A stretch of 64,000 nt of DNA, from the NCBI RefSeq assembly GCF_900103655.1, contig NZ_FMXC01000001.1, positions 124,001 through 188,000 of the forward strand, read 5' to 3'. Origin of the DNA: Lactobacillus kefiranofaciens (GTDB taxonomy: Bacteria > Bacillota > Bacilli > Lactobacillales > Lactobacillaceae). The translations under genes and the position numbers were made by a program. The notes under the pieces were generated by a model. It did not search any database. It was not told where the DNA came from and saw only the letters and a program-made list of their open reading frames with translations. Below are positions 45,723-56,125 of the stretch, piece by piece. Position 1 is the first letter of the stretch; each line of letters begins with the position of its first letter.

Positions 45723-47778
45723 AGATTATTTATTTGAAATTGGTACTGAAGAAATGCCAGCTCACGTTGTGCCACGCAGCGTTAAGCAATTAGCTGACAG
45801 AACTAGAAAATTTTTAAAAGAAAATGGCTTGAAGTTTAAAGATATCAAGACCTTTTCAACTCCACGTCGTTTAACTATCTTAGTTGAAGACTTAGCAGAA
45901 AAGCAAGATGACATCGATGAAGTTAAAAAAGGTCCTGCTAAGAAGATTGCTCAAGATAAAGATGGTAATTGGACTAAAGCTGCACAAGGTTTTGCTCGCG
46001 GCCAAGGAATGACTACTGATGATATTTATTTTGAAGAGCTTAAAGGCACCGAATATGCTTATGTTCATGTGCAAAAAGAAGGTAAAAAGGCTAGCGATAT
46101 TTTACTTGGCATGAGTGACATCGTTAAGGCAATGACCTTCCCAACTAAGATGCGCTGGGATTCTAATGATTTTGAGTTTGTTCGCCCAATTCATTGGCTT
46201 GTTTCATTATTTGGCAATGATGTAATTCCAGTTAAGATTTTGGATATTACTGCAGGTCGTAAGACTGAGGGACATCGCTTTTTAGGTGATTCAGTTGTTT
46301 TGGCTAACGCTGATGATTATGAAGATGCATTGAAGGATCAATACGTTATTGCGGACGCTGAAGAGCGTAAAGATATGATCGTTAACCAAATGAATGAATT
46401 GGTTAAGCAAAATAATTGGGAAATTAAGCCAGACCGTGACTTACTTGAAGAAGTAACCTACTTGGTTGAATATCCAACTGTTTTTGCTGGCTCATTTGAT
46501 AAAAAGTACTTAAATATTCCTGATGAAGTATTAATTACTTCAATGAAAGATAATCAACGATATTTTGAAGTTTACGATGAAAATGGCAAGTTAATCAATC
46601 ACTTTATTGCTGTTCGTAATGGTAACAAGGATTATCTTGATAATGTTATTTCTGGTAACGAAAAAGTCTTGGTTGCACGTCTAGATGATGCTCAATTCTT
46701 CTATGATGAAGATCGTAAGTATCCATTAAGTCATTTTGTTGATCGTTTAAAGAATGTTTCATTCCATGATAAGATTGGGTCAATGGCTGAAAAGATGCAA
46801 CGTGTACGTATGATCGGTGATTACCTTGCTAAGCGTTGGAATTTGCCTGAAAGTGTAATTACTGACTTTGATCGTGCAAGTGAACTTTACAAGTTTGACT
46901 TAGTTACACAAATGGTTGGTGAATTTGCGGAACTCCAAGGTGTGATGGGGATGCATTATGCACGTCTTGCAGGGGAAAATGAAGATGTAGCAGTAGCTAT
47001 TAAGGAACATTACATGCCAACGACTGCTGAAGGCGAATTGCCAACGACTACGGTTGGCTCACTTTTGTCAATTGCTGATAAGATTGACACAATTGTCACT
47101 TTCTTTGGTGCAGGAATGATTCCTACTTCATCTAATGATCCATATGCACTTCGTCGTTATGCTTACGGTATTGTTAGAATTTTGCTTAATGAAAAGTGGT
47201 CATTGCCATTTAATGAAGTGTTACCAGAAATTATTAAGATGCTTAATGGCGTAACCCCAGCTAAGTTGCCTAAGGGTGATGCCGACCAAGAAATTGCGGA
47301 CTTTATTCGTGATCGTGTAAAGCAATACTTACAAAAGAATAAATTCAAATATGATATTATTGATGCTGTTCTTGCTTCAAGTCAACAAGATCCAAGTCAA
47401 ATCTTAGCTGCAGCCAATGTATTGCAACTTCATCATGATGATGATGAATTTAAGCCAGTCGTTGAAAGCTTGACTAGAATTGATAATATTTTAAAGAAAG
47501 CTAAATTCAAGGGTGGCATTGAAGTTGATGAAAGTCTATTTGATGACAACAGTGAAAAAGAACTCTATGTTGGAGTACAAAACTTGCAGGATATTGAAGA
47601 TCTAGCAGATTTGTACCAAGGCTTCGTTCAATTACAACCAGTAATTGATCAATACTTCGATACTAATATGATTATGGCTAAAGATGAGAATGTTAAAAAT
47701 AATCGTTTAGCTCAGTTATCTGTTGTTAGTGAATTAGCTGATCGTTTAGGTGATTTGAGTAAACTAGTTATTAAGTAA
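45715..47778 (+). CDS. glyS: Glycine--tRNA ligase beta subunit
   Basis: GlyS is the tRNA-binding beta chain of glycyl-tRNA synthetase. The 687-residue protein starts [18 protein letters not shown] and has the HD-like segment [15 protein letters not shown] and the C-terminal anticodon-binding domain. It overlaps glyQ by eight bases, which supports equimolar translation. dnaG follows after 23 bp. Confidence 0.96.
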   Translation: MAKDYLFEIGTEEMPAHVVPRSVKQLADRTRKFLKENGLKFKDIKTFSTPRRLTILVEDLAEKQDDIDEVKKGPAKKIAQDKDGNWTKAAQGFARGQGMTTDDIYFEELKGTEYAYVHVQKEGKKASDILLGMSDIVKAMTFPTKMRWDSNDFEFVRPIHWLVSLFGNDVIPVKILDITAGRKTEGHRFLGDSVVLANADDYEDALKDQYVIADAEERKDMIVNQMNELVKQNNWEIKPDRDLLEEVTYLVEYPTVFAGSFDKKYLNIPDEVLITSMKDNQRYFEVYDENGKLINHFIAVRNGNKDYLDNVISGNEKVLVARLDDAQFFYDEDRKYPLSHFVDRLKNVSFHDKIGSMAEKMQRVRMIGDYLAKRWNLPESVITDFDRASELYKFDLVTQMVGEFAELQGVMGMHYARLAGENEDVAVAIKEHYMPTTAEGELPTTTVGSLLSIADKIDTIVTFFGAGMIPTSSNDPYALRRYAYGIVRILLNEKWSLPFNEVLPEIIKMLNGVTPAKLPKGDADQEIADFIRDRVKQYLQKNKFKYDIIDAVLASSQQDPSQILAAANVLQLHHDDDEFKPVVESLTRIDNILKKAKFKGGIEVDESLFDDNSEKELYVGVQNLQDIEDLADLYQGFVQLQPVIDQYFDTNMIMAKDENVKNNRLAQLSVVSELADRLGDLSKLVIK

Positions 47779-47801
47779 TTTAGATAGAAAAGGTGATTCA
47801 T

Positions 47802-49616
47802 GTGGCTGGACGAATTCCGGAGGATTTTATTTCTGAAGTTCGCAGTAACGTCAATATTGTCGATGTGATCAGCCAATACGTTTCACTTGAAAAGAAAGGC
47901 AAAGACTATATTGGTCTTTGCCCTTTTCATCAAGAAAAAACGCCATCGTTTACTGTAAATGAAGACCGGCAATTTTTTAAATGCTTTGGTTGTGGTAAAG
48001 GCGGCAATGTTTTTAAATTCCTAATGTATAAGGATGGGTTAACTTTTCCTGAGAGCGTTCAACGAGTTGCAGAATTCGCACATATTCCAATGCCAGCAGG
48101 ATTTGGTGATAATCCAGTTAGTGGCAAGCTTAGCCCTTTGTTGAAAATTCAGCAAGAAGCGGTTGATTTTTATCACCGAGTATTACTAACTACTAAAGCT
48201 GGAGAAAGAGGAATGCAATATGCTCAAAAACGTGAATTAAATAATGACATTTTAGAGCATTTTAAAATAGGTTACGCTCCTAAGGAAGACAACGTTTTAA
48301 TCACCTACTTGCGTGGAAAAGGTTATCAAGATGATGATTTGGCGGAAAGTGGTTTGTTTGTTCAAGCTAAAGATGGTCGCCTGTTTGATCGTTTTCGCGA
48401 TCGATTGATGTTTCCATTGGACAATGAGCATGGTAGAACCATTGGTTTTTCTGGACGTCGAATTTCAAATGATAAATCTGAAGCTAAGTATATGAATAGT
48501 CCTGAGACCCCTATTTTTACTAAATCTAAGGTATTATTTCATTTTGCGGAAGCTCGAAAGGCAGCGCGTAGTGAAGGACACCTTGTTCTTTATGAAGGTT
48601 ATATGGACGTTATTGCTGCATATAAAGCGGGTATTAAAGCAGGTATTGCATCCATGGGTACAAGTTTAACTGATGATCAAGTTTATATGCTTAGAAGAAT
48701 TACGCCTAATATTATTGTTAATTATGATGGTGATGACCCAGGTGTCCATGCAGAAGAGCGTGCGGCTAGAATGTTCAATAAGGATGGTAATTTCAATTTA
48801 GGAATTGTTGTTTTACCAGAAAATCTTGACCCTGATGAATATGTTAAAAAGTACGGGACTAAGAAATATCAAGAAGAAGTAAGTGGTGCCTTAACACCGA
48901 CTGACTTTTTCTTAAAGAGGTTAGCACAAAAATATAATCTCGATAATGATCGTGAAAAAATTACTTATTTGGCTGAAGCGATTAAAGAAATTAGTCAGGT
49001 ACGAAATCCTGTTGAACAGGATATGTATGTTGAAAGGTTAGCTAGATCTGCTGGCGTTTCAATTGATTCATTAAAGGCGAATTTAGCGCGTGAGCGAAGA
49101 CGTAATAATCGAGCGCGTAATCATATAAGACGTAACTATTCAGATGAGTTAGTCGATAATACACCACCTATTTCTGAAAAATTAACTACACCGCAAACTG
49201 AAGCAAATAAACATCCAAGTCAAACTCGTTTATTATATTTTTTTATTCATTCAACAAGCGCACAAAAGTATTTATTAGAGCATGATTTTCATTTCCCTAA
49301 TGATAATTTTGAAAGTTTAGCTCAACTTTGGTTAAAATATCAAGAAACTCATGATAATTTACAAATTGCCGGTTTCTTAGATTTTATTCCAGACCAACTT
49401 CAAGGTATAATAGTAGATGCTGAAGCAACACATATACCAAAAGATTGTACAGTTCAAGAAATCAATGAGTATATCAGAGCTATTCAAACACGCAGCATTT
49501 ATTCCAAGCTGAATGAGCTCCAAAATCAATTACAGGATGCCAAGCGCAAACAGGATGGACTTGAAATAATAAAGATTACTCAAAAGATTATTGAGTTGAA
49601 GAGAATCTTAGGTTAA
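47802..49616 (+). CDS. dnaG: DNA primase
   Basis: DnaG makes RNA primers at replication forks. The 604-residue protein has an N-terminal CHC2 zinc finger (CPFH...CFGCGKGG), a TOPRIM domain with YEGYMDVIAAYKAGI and DGDDPG, and a C-terminal helicase-interaction region. GTG 47802 is preferred because a GTG nine bases earlier lies in the AAGGTG ribosome binding site. It is followed after 15 bp by rpoD, the classic macromolecular-synthesis pairing. Confidence 0.95.
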   Translation: MAGRIPEDFISEVRSNVNIVDVISQYVSLEKKGKDYIGLCPFHQEKTPSFTVNEDRQFFKCFGCGKGGNVFKFLMYKDGLTFPESVQRVAEFAHIPMPAGFGDNPVSGKLSPLLKIQQEAVDFYHRVLLTTKAGERGMQYAQKRELNNDILEHFKIGYAPKEDNVLITYLRGKGYQDDDLAESGLFVQAKDGRLFDRFRDRLMFPLDNEHGRTIGFSGRRISNDKSEAKYMNSPETPIFTKSKVLFHFAEARKAARSEGHLVLYEGYMDVIAAYKAGIKAGIASMGTSLTDDQVYMLRRITPNIIVNYDGDDPGVHAEERAARMFNKDGNFNLGIVVLPENLDPDEYVKKYGTKKYQEEVSGALTPTDFFLKRLAQKYNLDNDREKITYLAEAIKEISQVRNPVEQDMYVERLARSAGVSIDSLKANLARERRRNNRARNHIRRNYSDELVDNTPPISEKLTTPQTEANKHPSQTRLLYFFIHSTSAQKYLLEHDFHFPNDNFESLAQLWLKYQETHDNLQIAGFLDFIPDQLQGIIVDAEATHIPKDCTVQEINEYIRAIQTRSIYSKLNELQNQLQDAKRKQDGLEIIKITQKIIELKRILG

Positions 49617-49631
49617 TAAGGAGGCTTTTTA

Positions 49632-50744
49632 GTGGCAGAAAAGGGAACTACACAAAAACTATCTTTGAATAAGATGGTTAAAAAAGTTGTAAAAGACGTT
49701 AAAAAGGACAAGTCAATTACTGAAAAGGATTTCACTGCTCGTCTGATTAAGCCGTATAACTTACAAGGTAAGGCTGTTGATCAACTGGTTCAAGAGTTTG
49801 AAGATAACAGAATCAGTATTGTTGACGAGAAAGGTGAACCTTCGAAGTTAGCCTTAAAGAAACAAAAAGATGTTGAAAAAGAAGAATTAAAGGATATGTC
49901 TGCTCCTTCAAGCGTTCGAATGAATGATCCCGTTCGGATGTACTTGAAGGAAATTGGACGTGTACCTCTACTTACAGCTGATCAAGAAATTTCGCTTGCT
50001 AAAAGAATTGAAAACGGAGATGAAGAAGCTAAGCAAGAATTAGCTGAAGCTAACCTTCGTTTAGTAGTTTCTATTGCTAAGCGTTATGTAGGTCGTGGGA
50101 TGTCTTTTCTTGATTTAATTCAAGAAGGTAACATGGGGTTGATGAAGGCGGTAGATAAATTTGACTATCGTCTTGGCTTTAAATTCTCAACTTATGCAAC
50201 TTGGTGGATTAGACAGGCTATTACTCGTGCAATTGCCGATCAAGCTCGTACGATTAGAATCCCTGTTCACATGGTAGAAACCATTAATAAGTTGATCAGA
50301 ATTCAACGTCAATTGTTGCAAGATTTGGGTCGTGAACCAACTCCAGAGGAAATTGGTGCTGAAATGAATATGCCAACTAATAAAGTGCGGGATATTTTAA
50401 AGATTGCACAAGAACCTGTTTCCTTGGAGACCCCTATTGGTGAAGAAGATGATTCTCACTTAGGAGACTTTATCGAAGATAAGGAAGCAACTAGTCCAGA
50501 GCAACATGCTTCTTATGAGATGTTGAAAGAGCAACTAGAGCAAGTACTTGAGACTTTAACTGACCGTGAAGAAAATGTCTTACGTTTGCGTTTTGGTCTA
50601 GATGATGGTCGTACTCGTACTTTGGAAGAAGTGGGTAAGGTATTTGGCGTAACGCGTGAACGTATTCGTCAGATTGAAGCTAAGGCATTACGTAAATTGC
50701 GTCATCCGAGTCGTTCGAGTCAATTACATGATTTTATGGATTAA
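49632..50744 (+). CDS. rpoD: RNA polymerase primary sigma factor SigA
   Basis: The 370-residue housekeeping sigma factor has an acidic/basic region 1.1, region 1.2 ([21 protein letters not shown]), region 2 with [17 protein letters not shown] (2.3-2.4), and region 4.2 with [23 protein letters not shown]. It starts at GTG 49632 behind AAGGAGG. It closes the glyQ-glyS-dnaG-rpoD operon with a terminator directly after it. Confidence 0.97.
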   Translation: MAEKGTTQKLSLNKMVKKVVKDVKKDKSITEKDFTARLIKPYNLQGKAVDQLVQEFEDNRISIVDEKGEPSKLALKKQKDVEKEELKDMSAPSSVRMNDPVRMYLKEIGRVPLLTADQEISLAKRIENGDEEAKQELAEANLRLVVSIAKRYVGRGMSFLDLIQEGNMGLMKAVDKFDYRLGFKFSTYATWWIRQAITRAIADQARTIRIPVHMVETINKLIRIQRQLLQDLGREPTPEEIGAEMNMPTNKVRDILKIAQEPVSLETPIGEEDDSHLGDFIEDKEATSPEQHASYEMLKEQLEQVLETLTDREENVLRLRFGLDDGRTRTLEEVGKVFGVTRERIRQIEAKALRKLRHPSRSSQLHDFMD

Positions 50745-50758
50745 TTTTCAATATACTA

Positions 50759-50790
50759 AAAGAGCTAAGCATAAGTTTGCCTAGCTCTTT
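50759..50790. terminator. Terminator after rpoD
   Basis: AAAGAGCTAAGC (50759-50770) pairs with GCCTAGCTCTTT (50779-50790), 12 bp with one mismatch, with a T-rich tail on plus and A-rich flank for the convergent M23 gene. Confidence 0.8.
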
Positions 50791-50793
50791 TTC

Positions 50794-51465
50794 TTATTGA
50801 ATTGGGTCTTTACCAGCTTTACGCAAATCATTTTCAATAATCTTCATTGGATTAAGCCAAGTGCCATTATCTTTCCAATAATATTTGCATGGAGTATGAT
50901 CGTGTTTCTTATCAATGTAGTCTTTATCAGTTTTGGTAATCCCTAGATGAATGTGTGAGCCTGTAAGTTTACCAATCTTTTGACCTAACTTAACTTTTTG
51001 ACCTTTTTTAACATAAATATCCGTAATACTCAGAAAGCCTTCTTGATAAATTTCAACGTAGCCATCATCAGAAATTACCCAAACGTATAGGCCTAAACTG
51101 GGAGCGTATTTTACTCGGTGGACTGTCCCAGCGTGAACGGCATAAACTGTAGAGTGGCCAACTTCACTAAAACCGAGGTCATAGCCGTCATGAAAATAGC
51201 TCTTGGTGGGATAGTAACGTCTAATAACGTCTGTTTGACCAAATTTTTGTCCAGATTTAAATTTGATCTTTTTTTCATATAAACGTTTGAAAGGATAGCC
51301 CCAAGTCACCTGGTGGATTTCCCTTTTCTTAGTTTTTTTCTTTTTGACTACATGCGTCTGTGTTCTGGCAGAATTTAAATCAATGTGCCATAAGGGAATT
51401 GACGCAAAGAGGATAATGGCAATTAATGCAATACATAGTGATAGTTTGCTTTCTGCTTTTTTCAT
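50794..51465 (-). CDS. M23 (LytM-like) peptidase, membrane-anchored
   Basis: The 223-residue protein has one N-terminal membrane segment or signal anchor (about 8-26), a Lys-rich linker (40-50) and an M23 domain. The metal motifs are complete: H92...D96 (HDGYDLG) and H171/H173 (GSHIHLG). It probably cuts peptidoglycan cross-bridges or acts as a wall remodelling factor. It closely resembles the broken gene at 37084-37707, especially over YFHDG...VYAxHAG...VEIYQEGF...DIYVKKG. Its ATG overlaps the stop of the Nudix gene on the same strand, so the two are co-transcribed. Confidence 0.88.
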   Translation of the reverse strand: MKKAESKLSLCIALIAIILFASIPLWHIDLNSARTQTHVVKKKKTKKREIHQVTWGYPFKRLYEKKIKFKSGQKFGQTDVIRRYYPTKSYFHDGYDLGFSEVGHSTVYAVHAGTVHRVKYAPSLGLYVWVISDDGYVEIYQEGFLSITDIYVKKGQKVKLGQKIGKLTGSHIHLGITKTDKDYIDKKHDHTPCKYYWKDNGTWLNPMKIIENDLRKAGKDPIQ

Positions 51466-51905
51466 TAAAATAATTCATCTCGTTTTCCGTCAAGCATGTG
51501 CTCACTAATACTAGAATTAAAAAAGACAGGTAAATCATGATCAAAATTATATGCTAATTGATGATGCTTTAATTCATCTTGCGTCATCCAATTTAGTTTA
51601 CCTTCGTTCGATTCTTTTATTTTACCAGTAAAATGAGTTGCAATATAAAAGAAAACTAGATAGCGTTGATCATTTCGATCATAGAATTGTTTAATTCCTA
51701 CAAGTTTAGGTTTAGTAATATCTAATCCAGTTTCCTCTTTAACTTCTCGAATGACTGAATCATTGAAAGATTCGTAGGCTTCTACATGCCCGCCAGGGAA
51801 GGTAAGTCCTGGCCAAATCGGATCAGTTCGATTGAGAACTAAGATTTTATCCCTTTTTTTAATCATACACATATTAGTTAAAGTTACAGGTTCAGTTCTA
51901 CTCAT
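51465..51905 (-). CDS. Nudix hydrolase
   Basis: The 146-residue protein has the full Nudix box from G39 to L61 (GHVEAYESFNDSVIREVKEE then TGL), matching Gx5Ex7REUxEExGU, so it should hydrolyse a nucleoside diphosphate linked to another group. WPGLTFPGGHVEAYES is the pattern seen in 8-oxo-dGTP diphosphatase-like members, but the substrate is not fixed by sequence. It is translationally coupled to the M23 peptidase. Confidence 0.9.
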   Translation of the reverse strand: MSRTEPVTLTNMCMIKKRDKILVLNRTDPIWPGLTFPGGHVEAYESFNDSVIREVKEETGLDITKPKLVGIKQFYDRNDQRYLVFFYIATHFTGKIKESNEGKLNWMTQDELKHHQLAYNFDHDLPVFFNSSISEHMLDGKRDELF

Positions 51906-52008
51906 AAAAATAAAAACCTACTTTCTGTGACGATTATAGCAAATAGTGACCAAATAAACCTGAAAAAATGCTAAAATTTGATTAAACCTACTCTTATTTG
52001 GAGGCAAA

Positions 52009-52695
52009 ATGAACTTAAGATTAAATACTTTGGCAAAGATGGTTGATCCTAACAGTCGTCTGGCGGATATTGGAACAGACCATGCTTATTTGCCGATTGA
52101 ATTAGTTAAAAATGGTAAAATTCAGTATGCGATTGCGAGTGATATCGCGCCTGGACCACTTGAAAATGCTAAGACAGACATAGCTGAAGCGGGTTTAACT
52201 AGTCAAATTGAAACGCGTTTAGGTAGCGGGTTAGAAACGGTTAAGCATGTTGATCAAATTGATACTGTTGTAATTGCTGGCATGGGTGGTAAACTAATGA
52301 CTAATATTCTTGATGCTGCATGGAATCGGGATTATCATTTTAAGACCCTGGTGTTAGAGCCCAATATTGGGGAAGCAGGTGTACGTAATTGGCTGATGAT
52401 GCACAATTATCAGATAGTTGATGAAAAACTAATCGCTGAAGCCGGCCATACCTATGAATTAATCAAAGCCAGATTAACTGAGGATAGACATAACTTGACT
52501 GAAAAGGAAATTTTCTTTGGCCCGTTAATTTTACGAGCAAAGAATCCTGTTTTTTATCAAAAATGGCAGGGTCAATTGGCTTATAATCAAAAATTATTGC
52601 AAAATTTGAATAAAGCTAGAAAAAAAGATGAAAACCGTATTAATGAGGTTGAGCATCATATTGAATTAATTCAAGAGGAAATTAATAATGACTAA
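52009..52695 (+). CDS. trmK: tRNA (adenine(22)-N(1))-methyltransferase TrmK
   Basis: TrmK methylates A22 of tRNAs using SAM. The 228-residue protein has LADIGTDHAYLPIEL (SAM loop), IAGMGGKLMTNIL and LEPNIGEAGVRNWL, typical of the family, and a C-terminal coiled coil. It follows GGAGGC, overlaps the next gene by eight bases, and stands in the usual sigA-trmK-Nif3 order. Confidence 0.93.
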   Translation: MNLRLNTLAKMVDPNSRLADIGTDHAYLPIELVKNGKIQYAIASDIAPGPLENAKTDIAEAGLTSQIETRLGSGLETVKHVDQIDTVVIAGMGGKLMTNILDAAWNRDYHFKTLVLEPNIGEAGVRNWLMMHNYQIVDEKLIAEAGHTYELIKARLTEDRHNLTEKEIFFGPLILRAKNPVFYQKWQGQLAYNQKLLQNLNKARKKDENRINEVEHHIELIQEEINND

Positions 52696-53485
52696 AGTAA
52701 AAGATATCGTAACACGTTTAAGAGAAGACTTCCCTGAGGAGATTGCTTCACAAGGTGATCCTGTAGGGATGCAAATTGGCTCAATGGAAGCAGATGTAGC
52801 TAAGGTTATGACAACTTTGGATGTTCGCCCACAAGTAGTCGATGAGGCAGTAGAAAAAGGAGTTAACTTCATTGTTAGTCATCATCCCGTAATGTTTCGT
52901 CCAGCTCATAATTTAGACTTTGCTAATCCGCAAAATGCAATGTATGGCGCTATTATTAAAAATGGCATTACTGTTTATTCTATCCATACCAATTCTGACA
53001 AAGCACAAGACGGTTCTGCCGATTGGCAAGCCGAAGAATTAGGTTTACAAGATGTTGAACCATTTTGCTTAGATGATGATGGCATTGCGATGGGACGAAA
53101 GGGCAAGTTGCCTAAGACAATGTCCGCATATGATTTTGCTTATTATGTTAAAGAAAAGATGGGCATTAGGATGGCACGTTTAATTACAGCAGATAATGAT
53201 AAGCAAATTTCTACTGTTGGTTTTATCTGCGGTGATGGCGGCAAGTATTGGACTAGAGCCTTAGATGATAAGCTTGATGCCTTTATTACAGGCGATGTTT
53301 ATTACCATGTTGGTCATGACATGATTTCTTCAGGACTTACAGTAGTTGATCCAGGTCACTATACTGAAAAGTTATTTAAATATAAGGTTTATGACCGTCT
53401 TAAAAAATGGAATAAAGAGAATAACTGGAATGTTGGGGTTGAATTATCAGAGGTTTCAACTAATCCATTTCAAGATTTGTCCTAA
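52688..53485 (+). CDS. Nif3-like dinuclear metal-binding protein
   Basis: The 265-residue protein belongs to the Nif3/YqfO family, which forms toroidal hexamers with two metals per subunit; the biochemical role is unclear. Metal-binding patterns are visible in NFIVSHHPVMFRP and YSIHTNSDKAQDG and in TGDVYYHVGHDM. It overlaps trmK by eight bases, as in other Firmicutes. pepT follows after 20 bp. Confidence 0.9.
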   Translation: MTKVKDIVTRLREDFPEEIASQGDPVGMQIGSMEADVAKVMTTLDVRPQVVDEAVEKGVNFIVSHHPVMFRPAHNLDFANPQNAMYGAIIKNGITVYSIHTNSDKAQDGSADWQAEELGLQDVEPFCLDDDGIAMGRKGKLPKTMSAYDFAYYVKEKMGIRMARLITADNDKQISTVGFICGDGGKYWTRALDDKLDAFITGDVYYHVGHDMISSGLTVVDPGHYTEKLFKYKVYDRLKKWNKENNWNVGVELSEVSTNPFQDLS

Positions 53486-53505
53486 ATTAGAAAGGAAAAA
53501 TATCC

Positions 53506-54748
53506 ATGGAATACCCAAATTTATTACCAAGATTTCTAAAATACGTTAAGGTCAACTCACGTTCAGATGAACATTCAGATCGTTTTCCGTCTACTGAAAG
53601 AGAAGAAAACTTTCAAAAGAATATCATTATGAAAGATTTGGAAGAACTAAGTTTAAGTGATATTCACTACAATCAAAAAGCTGGTAGCTTGATTGCTGAA
53701 ATTCCTGCTAACGTTGATTATGATGTGCCCGTAATGGGCTTTTTAGCACATTGTGATACTGCTGATTTTAATTCAGAGAATGTTAAGCCACAAGTTCATG
53801 AAAATTATGATGGTGAAAGCAAGATTCAATTAGGTGATTCAGAATTTTATTTAGATCCCGCAGTCTTTCCAAATTTGAAGAATTACAAAGGCCAAACAAT
53901 TATTACTGCTTCAGGTGATACTTTGCTTAGTGGGGATGACAAATGTGGCATTTCAGAGTTAATGACTTTTGCGGAATATTTGATGAATCATCCAGAAGTT
54001 AAGCATGGTAAGATTCGTTTAGCTTTTACGCCTGATGAAGAAATCGGTACCGGTGCAGAACACTTTGACGTTAAAGACTTTGGCGCTGACTTTGCCTTTA
54101 CTGTAGACGGCGAAGCTCCAGGAAAACTTGATTGGGGGACTTTCTCTGCTGCCCAATTTAATCTTGATATTCAGGGGGTTAACGTTCACCCAGCTGTTGC
54201 TAAAGGCCAAATGATCAATGCCATTCAAGTTGGGATCGATTTTCATAATCAATTGCCTGAACATGATCGTCCAGAGCATACTGAAGGACGTGAAGGTTTC
54301 TCCCATCTGTCACACTTTGATGGTACAGTTGATCATGCGCACTTGGATTATATCATTCGTGATTTTGAAAGAGATGGCTTAGAAGAGCGGAAGAATTTAG
54401 TTAAATCAATCGTTAAAAAGATGAACGATGAGTTCGGCACTGAACGCATTACCCTTAAGATGAATGACCAATACTACAATATGGCCGATGAATTAAAGAA
54501 GCATATGGATATTGTCGACTTGGCTAGGGAATGCATATAAGGCTGAAGGGCTTAAAGTTAATGAAGATCCTGTTCGTGGTGGTACAGATGGTTCACAATT
54601 GACTTATATGGGACTTCCTTGTCCAAATATTTTTGCTGGTGAAGAAAATATGCATGGACGCTATGAATATGCTGTACTGGAATCGATGTGGAAAACCGTT
54701 GATGTCATGCTTAAAATGGCTGAATTAAATGCTGAAAGAGCCAAGTAG
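53506..54748 (+). pseudogene. pepT: Peptidase T, frameshifted
   Basis: PepT is a zinc tripeptidase of the M20 family. The frame starts at ATG 53506 and carries LAHCDTADFN, SGDDKCGISE, TPDEEIGTGAEHF and TVDGEAPG, then shifts at GGG 54527-54529. Removing one G reads LARNAYKAEGLKVNEDPVRGG to the end at 54748 for a 413-residue product, a normal PepT length. The distal part includes FAGEENMHGRYEY with the last zinc-ligand His, so the truncated form (344 residues) should be inactive. It may be real decay or a sequencing error in the G run. Confidence 0.85.
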
Positions 54749-54875
54749 TGAAACAAAATTTTAAAATACTATAAAAATATAGAGTTTTATCATTAGTCAA
54801 GAAGCTTTAATATCAGTATCTTAATCTTGCTTTTTAGTCAACTCAAAGTTATACACTAATACTATTTCTACTAAT
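54749..54875. other. Gap after pepT with no gene seen
   Basis: No ORF with a ribosome binding site is present. A weak imperfect hairpin (CAAGA/TCTTG near 54799-54834) is followed by a T run and may act as a first terminator for pepT. Confidence 0.4.
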
Positions 54876-54921
54876 AAATAAGCGATAGATCTTGTTATAA
54901 AAAGATTCATCGCTTATTTTT
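54876..54921 (+). terminator. Strong terminator in the pepT-gntR gap
   Basis: AAATAAGCGAT (54876-54886) pairs with ATCGCTTATTT (54909-54919); the stem continues inward with GATCTT/AAGATT, about 18 bp in all, and has a T tail. Confidence 0.85.
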
Positions 54922-54974
54922 TATTTAAATTAATTGATTTTCATAAGTGTGAAACAAATTATTTTTAATAAGAC

Positions 54975-55035
54975 TTGAAAAACGATTTAAAACTAGGTAA
55001 TATTATTAGTGTAATAGAGAAATAATACAGTATTA
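54975..55035 (+). promoter_or_regulatory. Promoter and operator-like palindromes of the gntR operon
   Basis: TTGAAA (54975-54980) and TAATAT (54998-55003) are 17 bp apart. Two palindromes follow directly: TATTAGTGTAATA (55004-55016) and TAATACAGTATTA (55023-55035, six-base arms with one central base). Their place just after the -10 fits autorepression by the GntR protein. Confidence 0.55.
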
Positions 55036-55053
55036 AATACAGAAGGTGAGTAA

Positions 55054-55425
55054 ATGGAATTTAAGGACAACATTCCCATTTATTTTCAAATTGAGCAATA
55101 TCTTTACCGTCAGATTGCCATGGGCAAATTAAAGGCAGGCGAGAAGATACCCTCAGTTAGAAAACTAGCTTTAGAGTTAACTGTGAATGTCAATACAGTT
55201 CAGCGGGCTTTGCAGGAAATGAATGCGCAGCAGATTTTGTACACAAAACGTGGTGAGGGTAATTTTGTTACTGAAGATACAGAACTGTTAGCTAAGACGA
55301 AGCAATCGCTGATTGATAATGAGCTGGATGAATTTGTACAAAATATGGAGAAGTTAGGAGTTAAAAGACAGAATTTAGCTTCCACTCTCGAGGATTATTT
55401 AAAACGGAGTAAGGATCATGAGTAA
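55054..55425 (+). CDS. GntR-family regulator, YtrA subfamily
   Basis: The 123-residue protein has the GntR winged helix (about 8-75, with IPIYFQIEQYLYRQIAMGKLKAGEKIPSVRKLA in pieces and VNVNTVQRALQEM) and a short helical C-terminus, the YtrA type. These regulators usually repress their own ABC operon and respond to wall or lipid stress. It starts at ATG 55054 behind GAAGGTGA, overlaps the ATPase gene by eight bases, and leads the operon. Confidence 0.9.
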   Translation: MEFKDNIPIYFQIEQYLYRQIAMGKLKAGEKIPSVRKLALELTVNVNTVQRALQEMNAQQILYTKRGEGNFVTEDTELLAKTKQSLIDNELDEFVQNMEKLGVKRQNLASTLEDYLKRSKDHE

Positions 55426-56125
55426 ATTACTAACTGTTAAGGATTTAACTTATAAGAAAAATCAAAAGACAATTTTAAAAGATGTGAATTTGAACCTGAC
55501 TTCTGGCAAAATTGTTGCTTTGCTCGGTGAAAACGGAGCAGGTAAGACTACACTGATGCGAATTATCGCCGGTGTAGCTAAAAATTATAAGGGTACCGTT
55601 AACTTAGAAGGTGCTACTAAAGAGGACGAGAGAAAGGCAAAATTGTCCTTTACAGATGGGTTAACAGGCTTTAGTGACTCAACTAAAATTAAAGAAGTAG
55701 ACAGATTTTATGCTACTATTTTCCAAGATTTCGATGAAAATGAATTTACAGAATTACGTAAATTCATGCATCTTGATCCTGAAATGAAACTTAGTCAGTT
55801 GTCACGTGGGATGCGAGAAAAGCTGATTATTGCCTTGACCTTTGCTCGTAAAACCGATTTGTATTTGCTTGATGAGCCGTTTGGCGGTATTGATGCAATG
55901 GCCCGCAAGAAGATTATTAATTCAATTATTTTATGGAAAGATGAAAAATCTACAATTTTGATTTCAGACCACTTTGTTAACGAAATTTCATCTTTGCTTG
56001 ATGAAGTAGTAATTGTTAAAGACCATACAGTTTTAGAGCATAAATCCGCTGAAGATGTTCGTCAAAATCACAAGACCATTGAAGAATACTACGAAAGTTT
56101 TTATACAGATGAGGATGATGAATAA
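55418..56125 (+). CDS. ABC transporter ATP-binding protein
   Basis: The 235-residue ATPase has Walker A LLGENGAGKTT (about 36-45), an atypical signature LSRGMREKL (near 128-135), and Walker B LYLLDEPFGG with the switch His in ISDHF. It overlaps gntR by eight bases and abuts the first membrane gene (ATGA overlap). It is the only ATPase for three membrane proteins, so they probably share it. The layout resembles YtrB-type export systems. Confidence 0.92.
   Translation: MSKLLTVKDLTYKKNQKTILKDVNLNLTSGKIVALLGENGAGKTTLMRIIAGVAKNYKGTVNLEGATKEDERKAKLSFTDGLTGFSDSTKIKEVDRFYATIFQDFDENEFTELRKFMHLDPEMKLSQLSRGMREKLIIALTFARKTDLYLLDEPFGGIDAMARKKIINSIILWKDEKSTILISDHFVNEISSLLDEVVIVKDHTVLEHKSAEDVRQNHKTIEEYYESFYTDEDDE

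Noticed and set aside
47793-47801. Earlier GTG start for dnaG
   Set aside because: It is part of the AAGGTG ribosome binding site; GTG 47802 gives the usual start.
54512-54748. A separate small gene after pepT
   Set aside because: Its sequence is the normal C-terminus of PepT in another frame, joined by removing one G.
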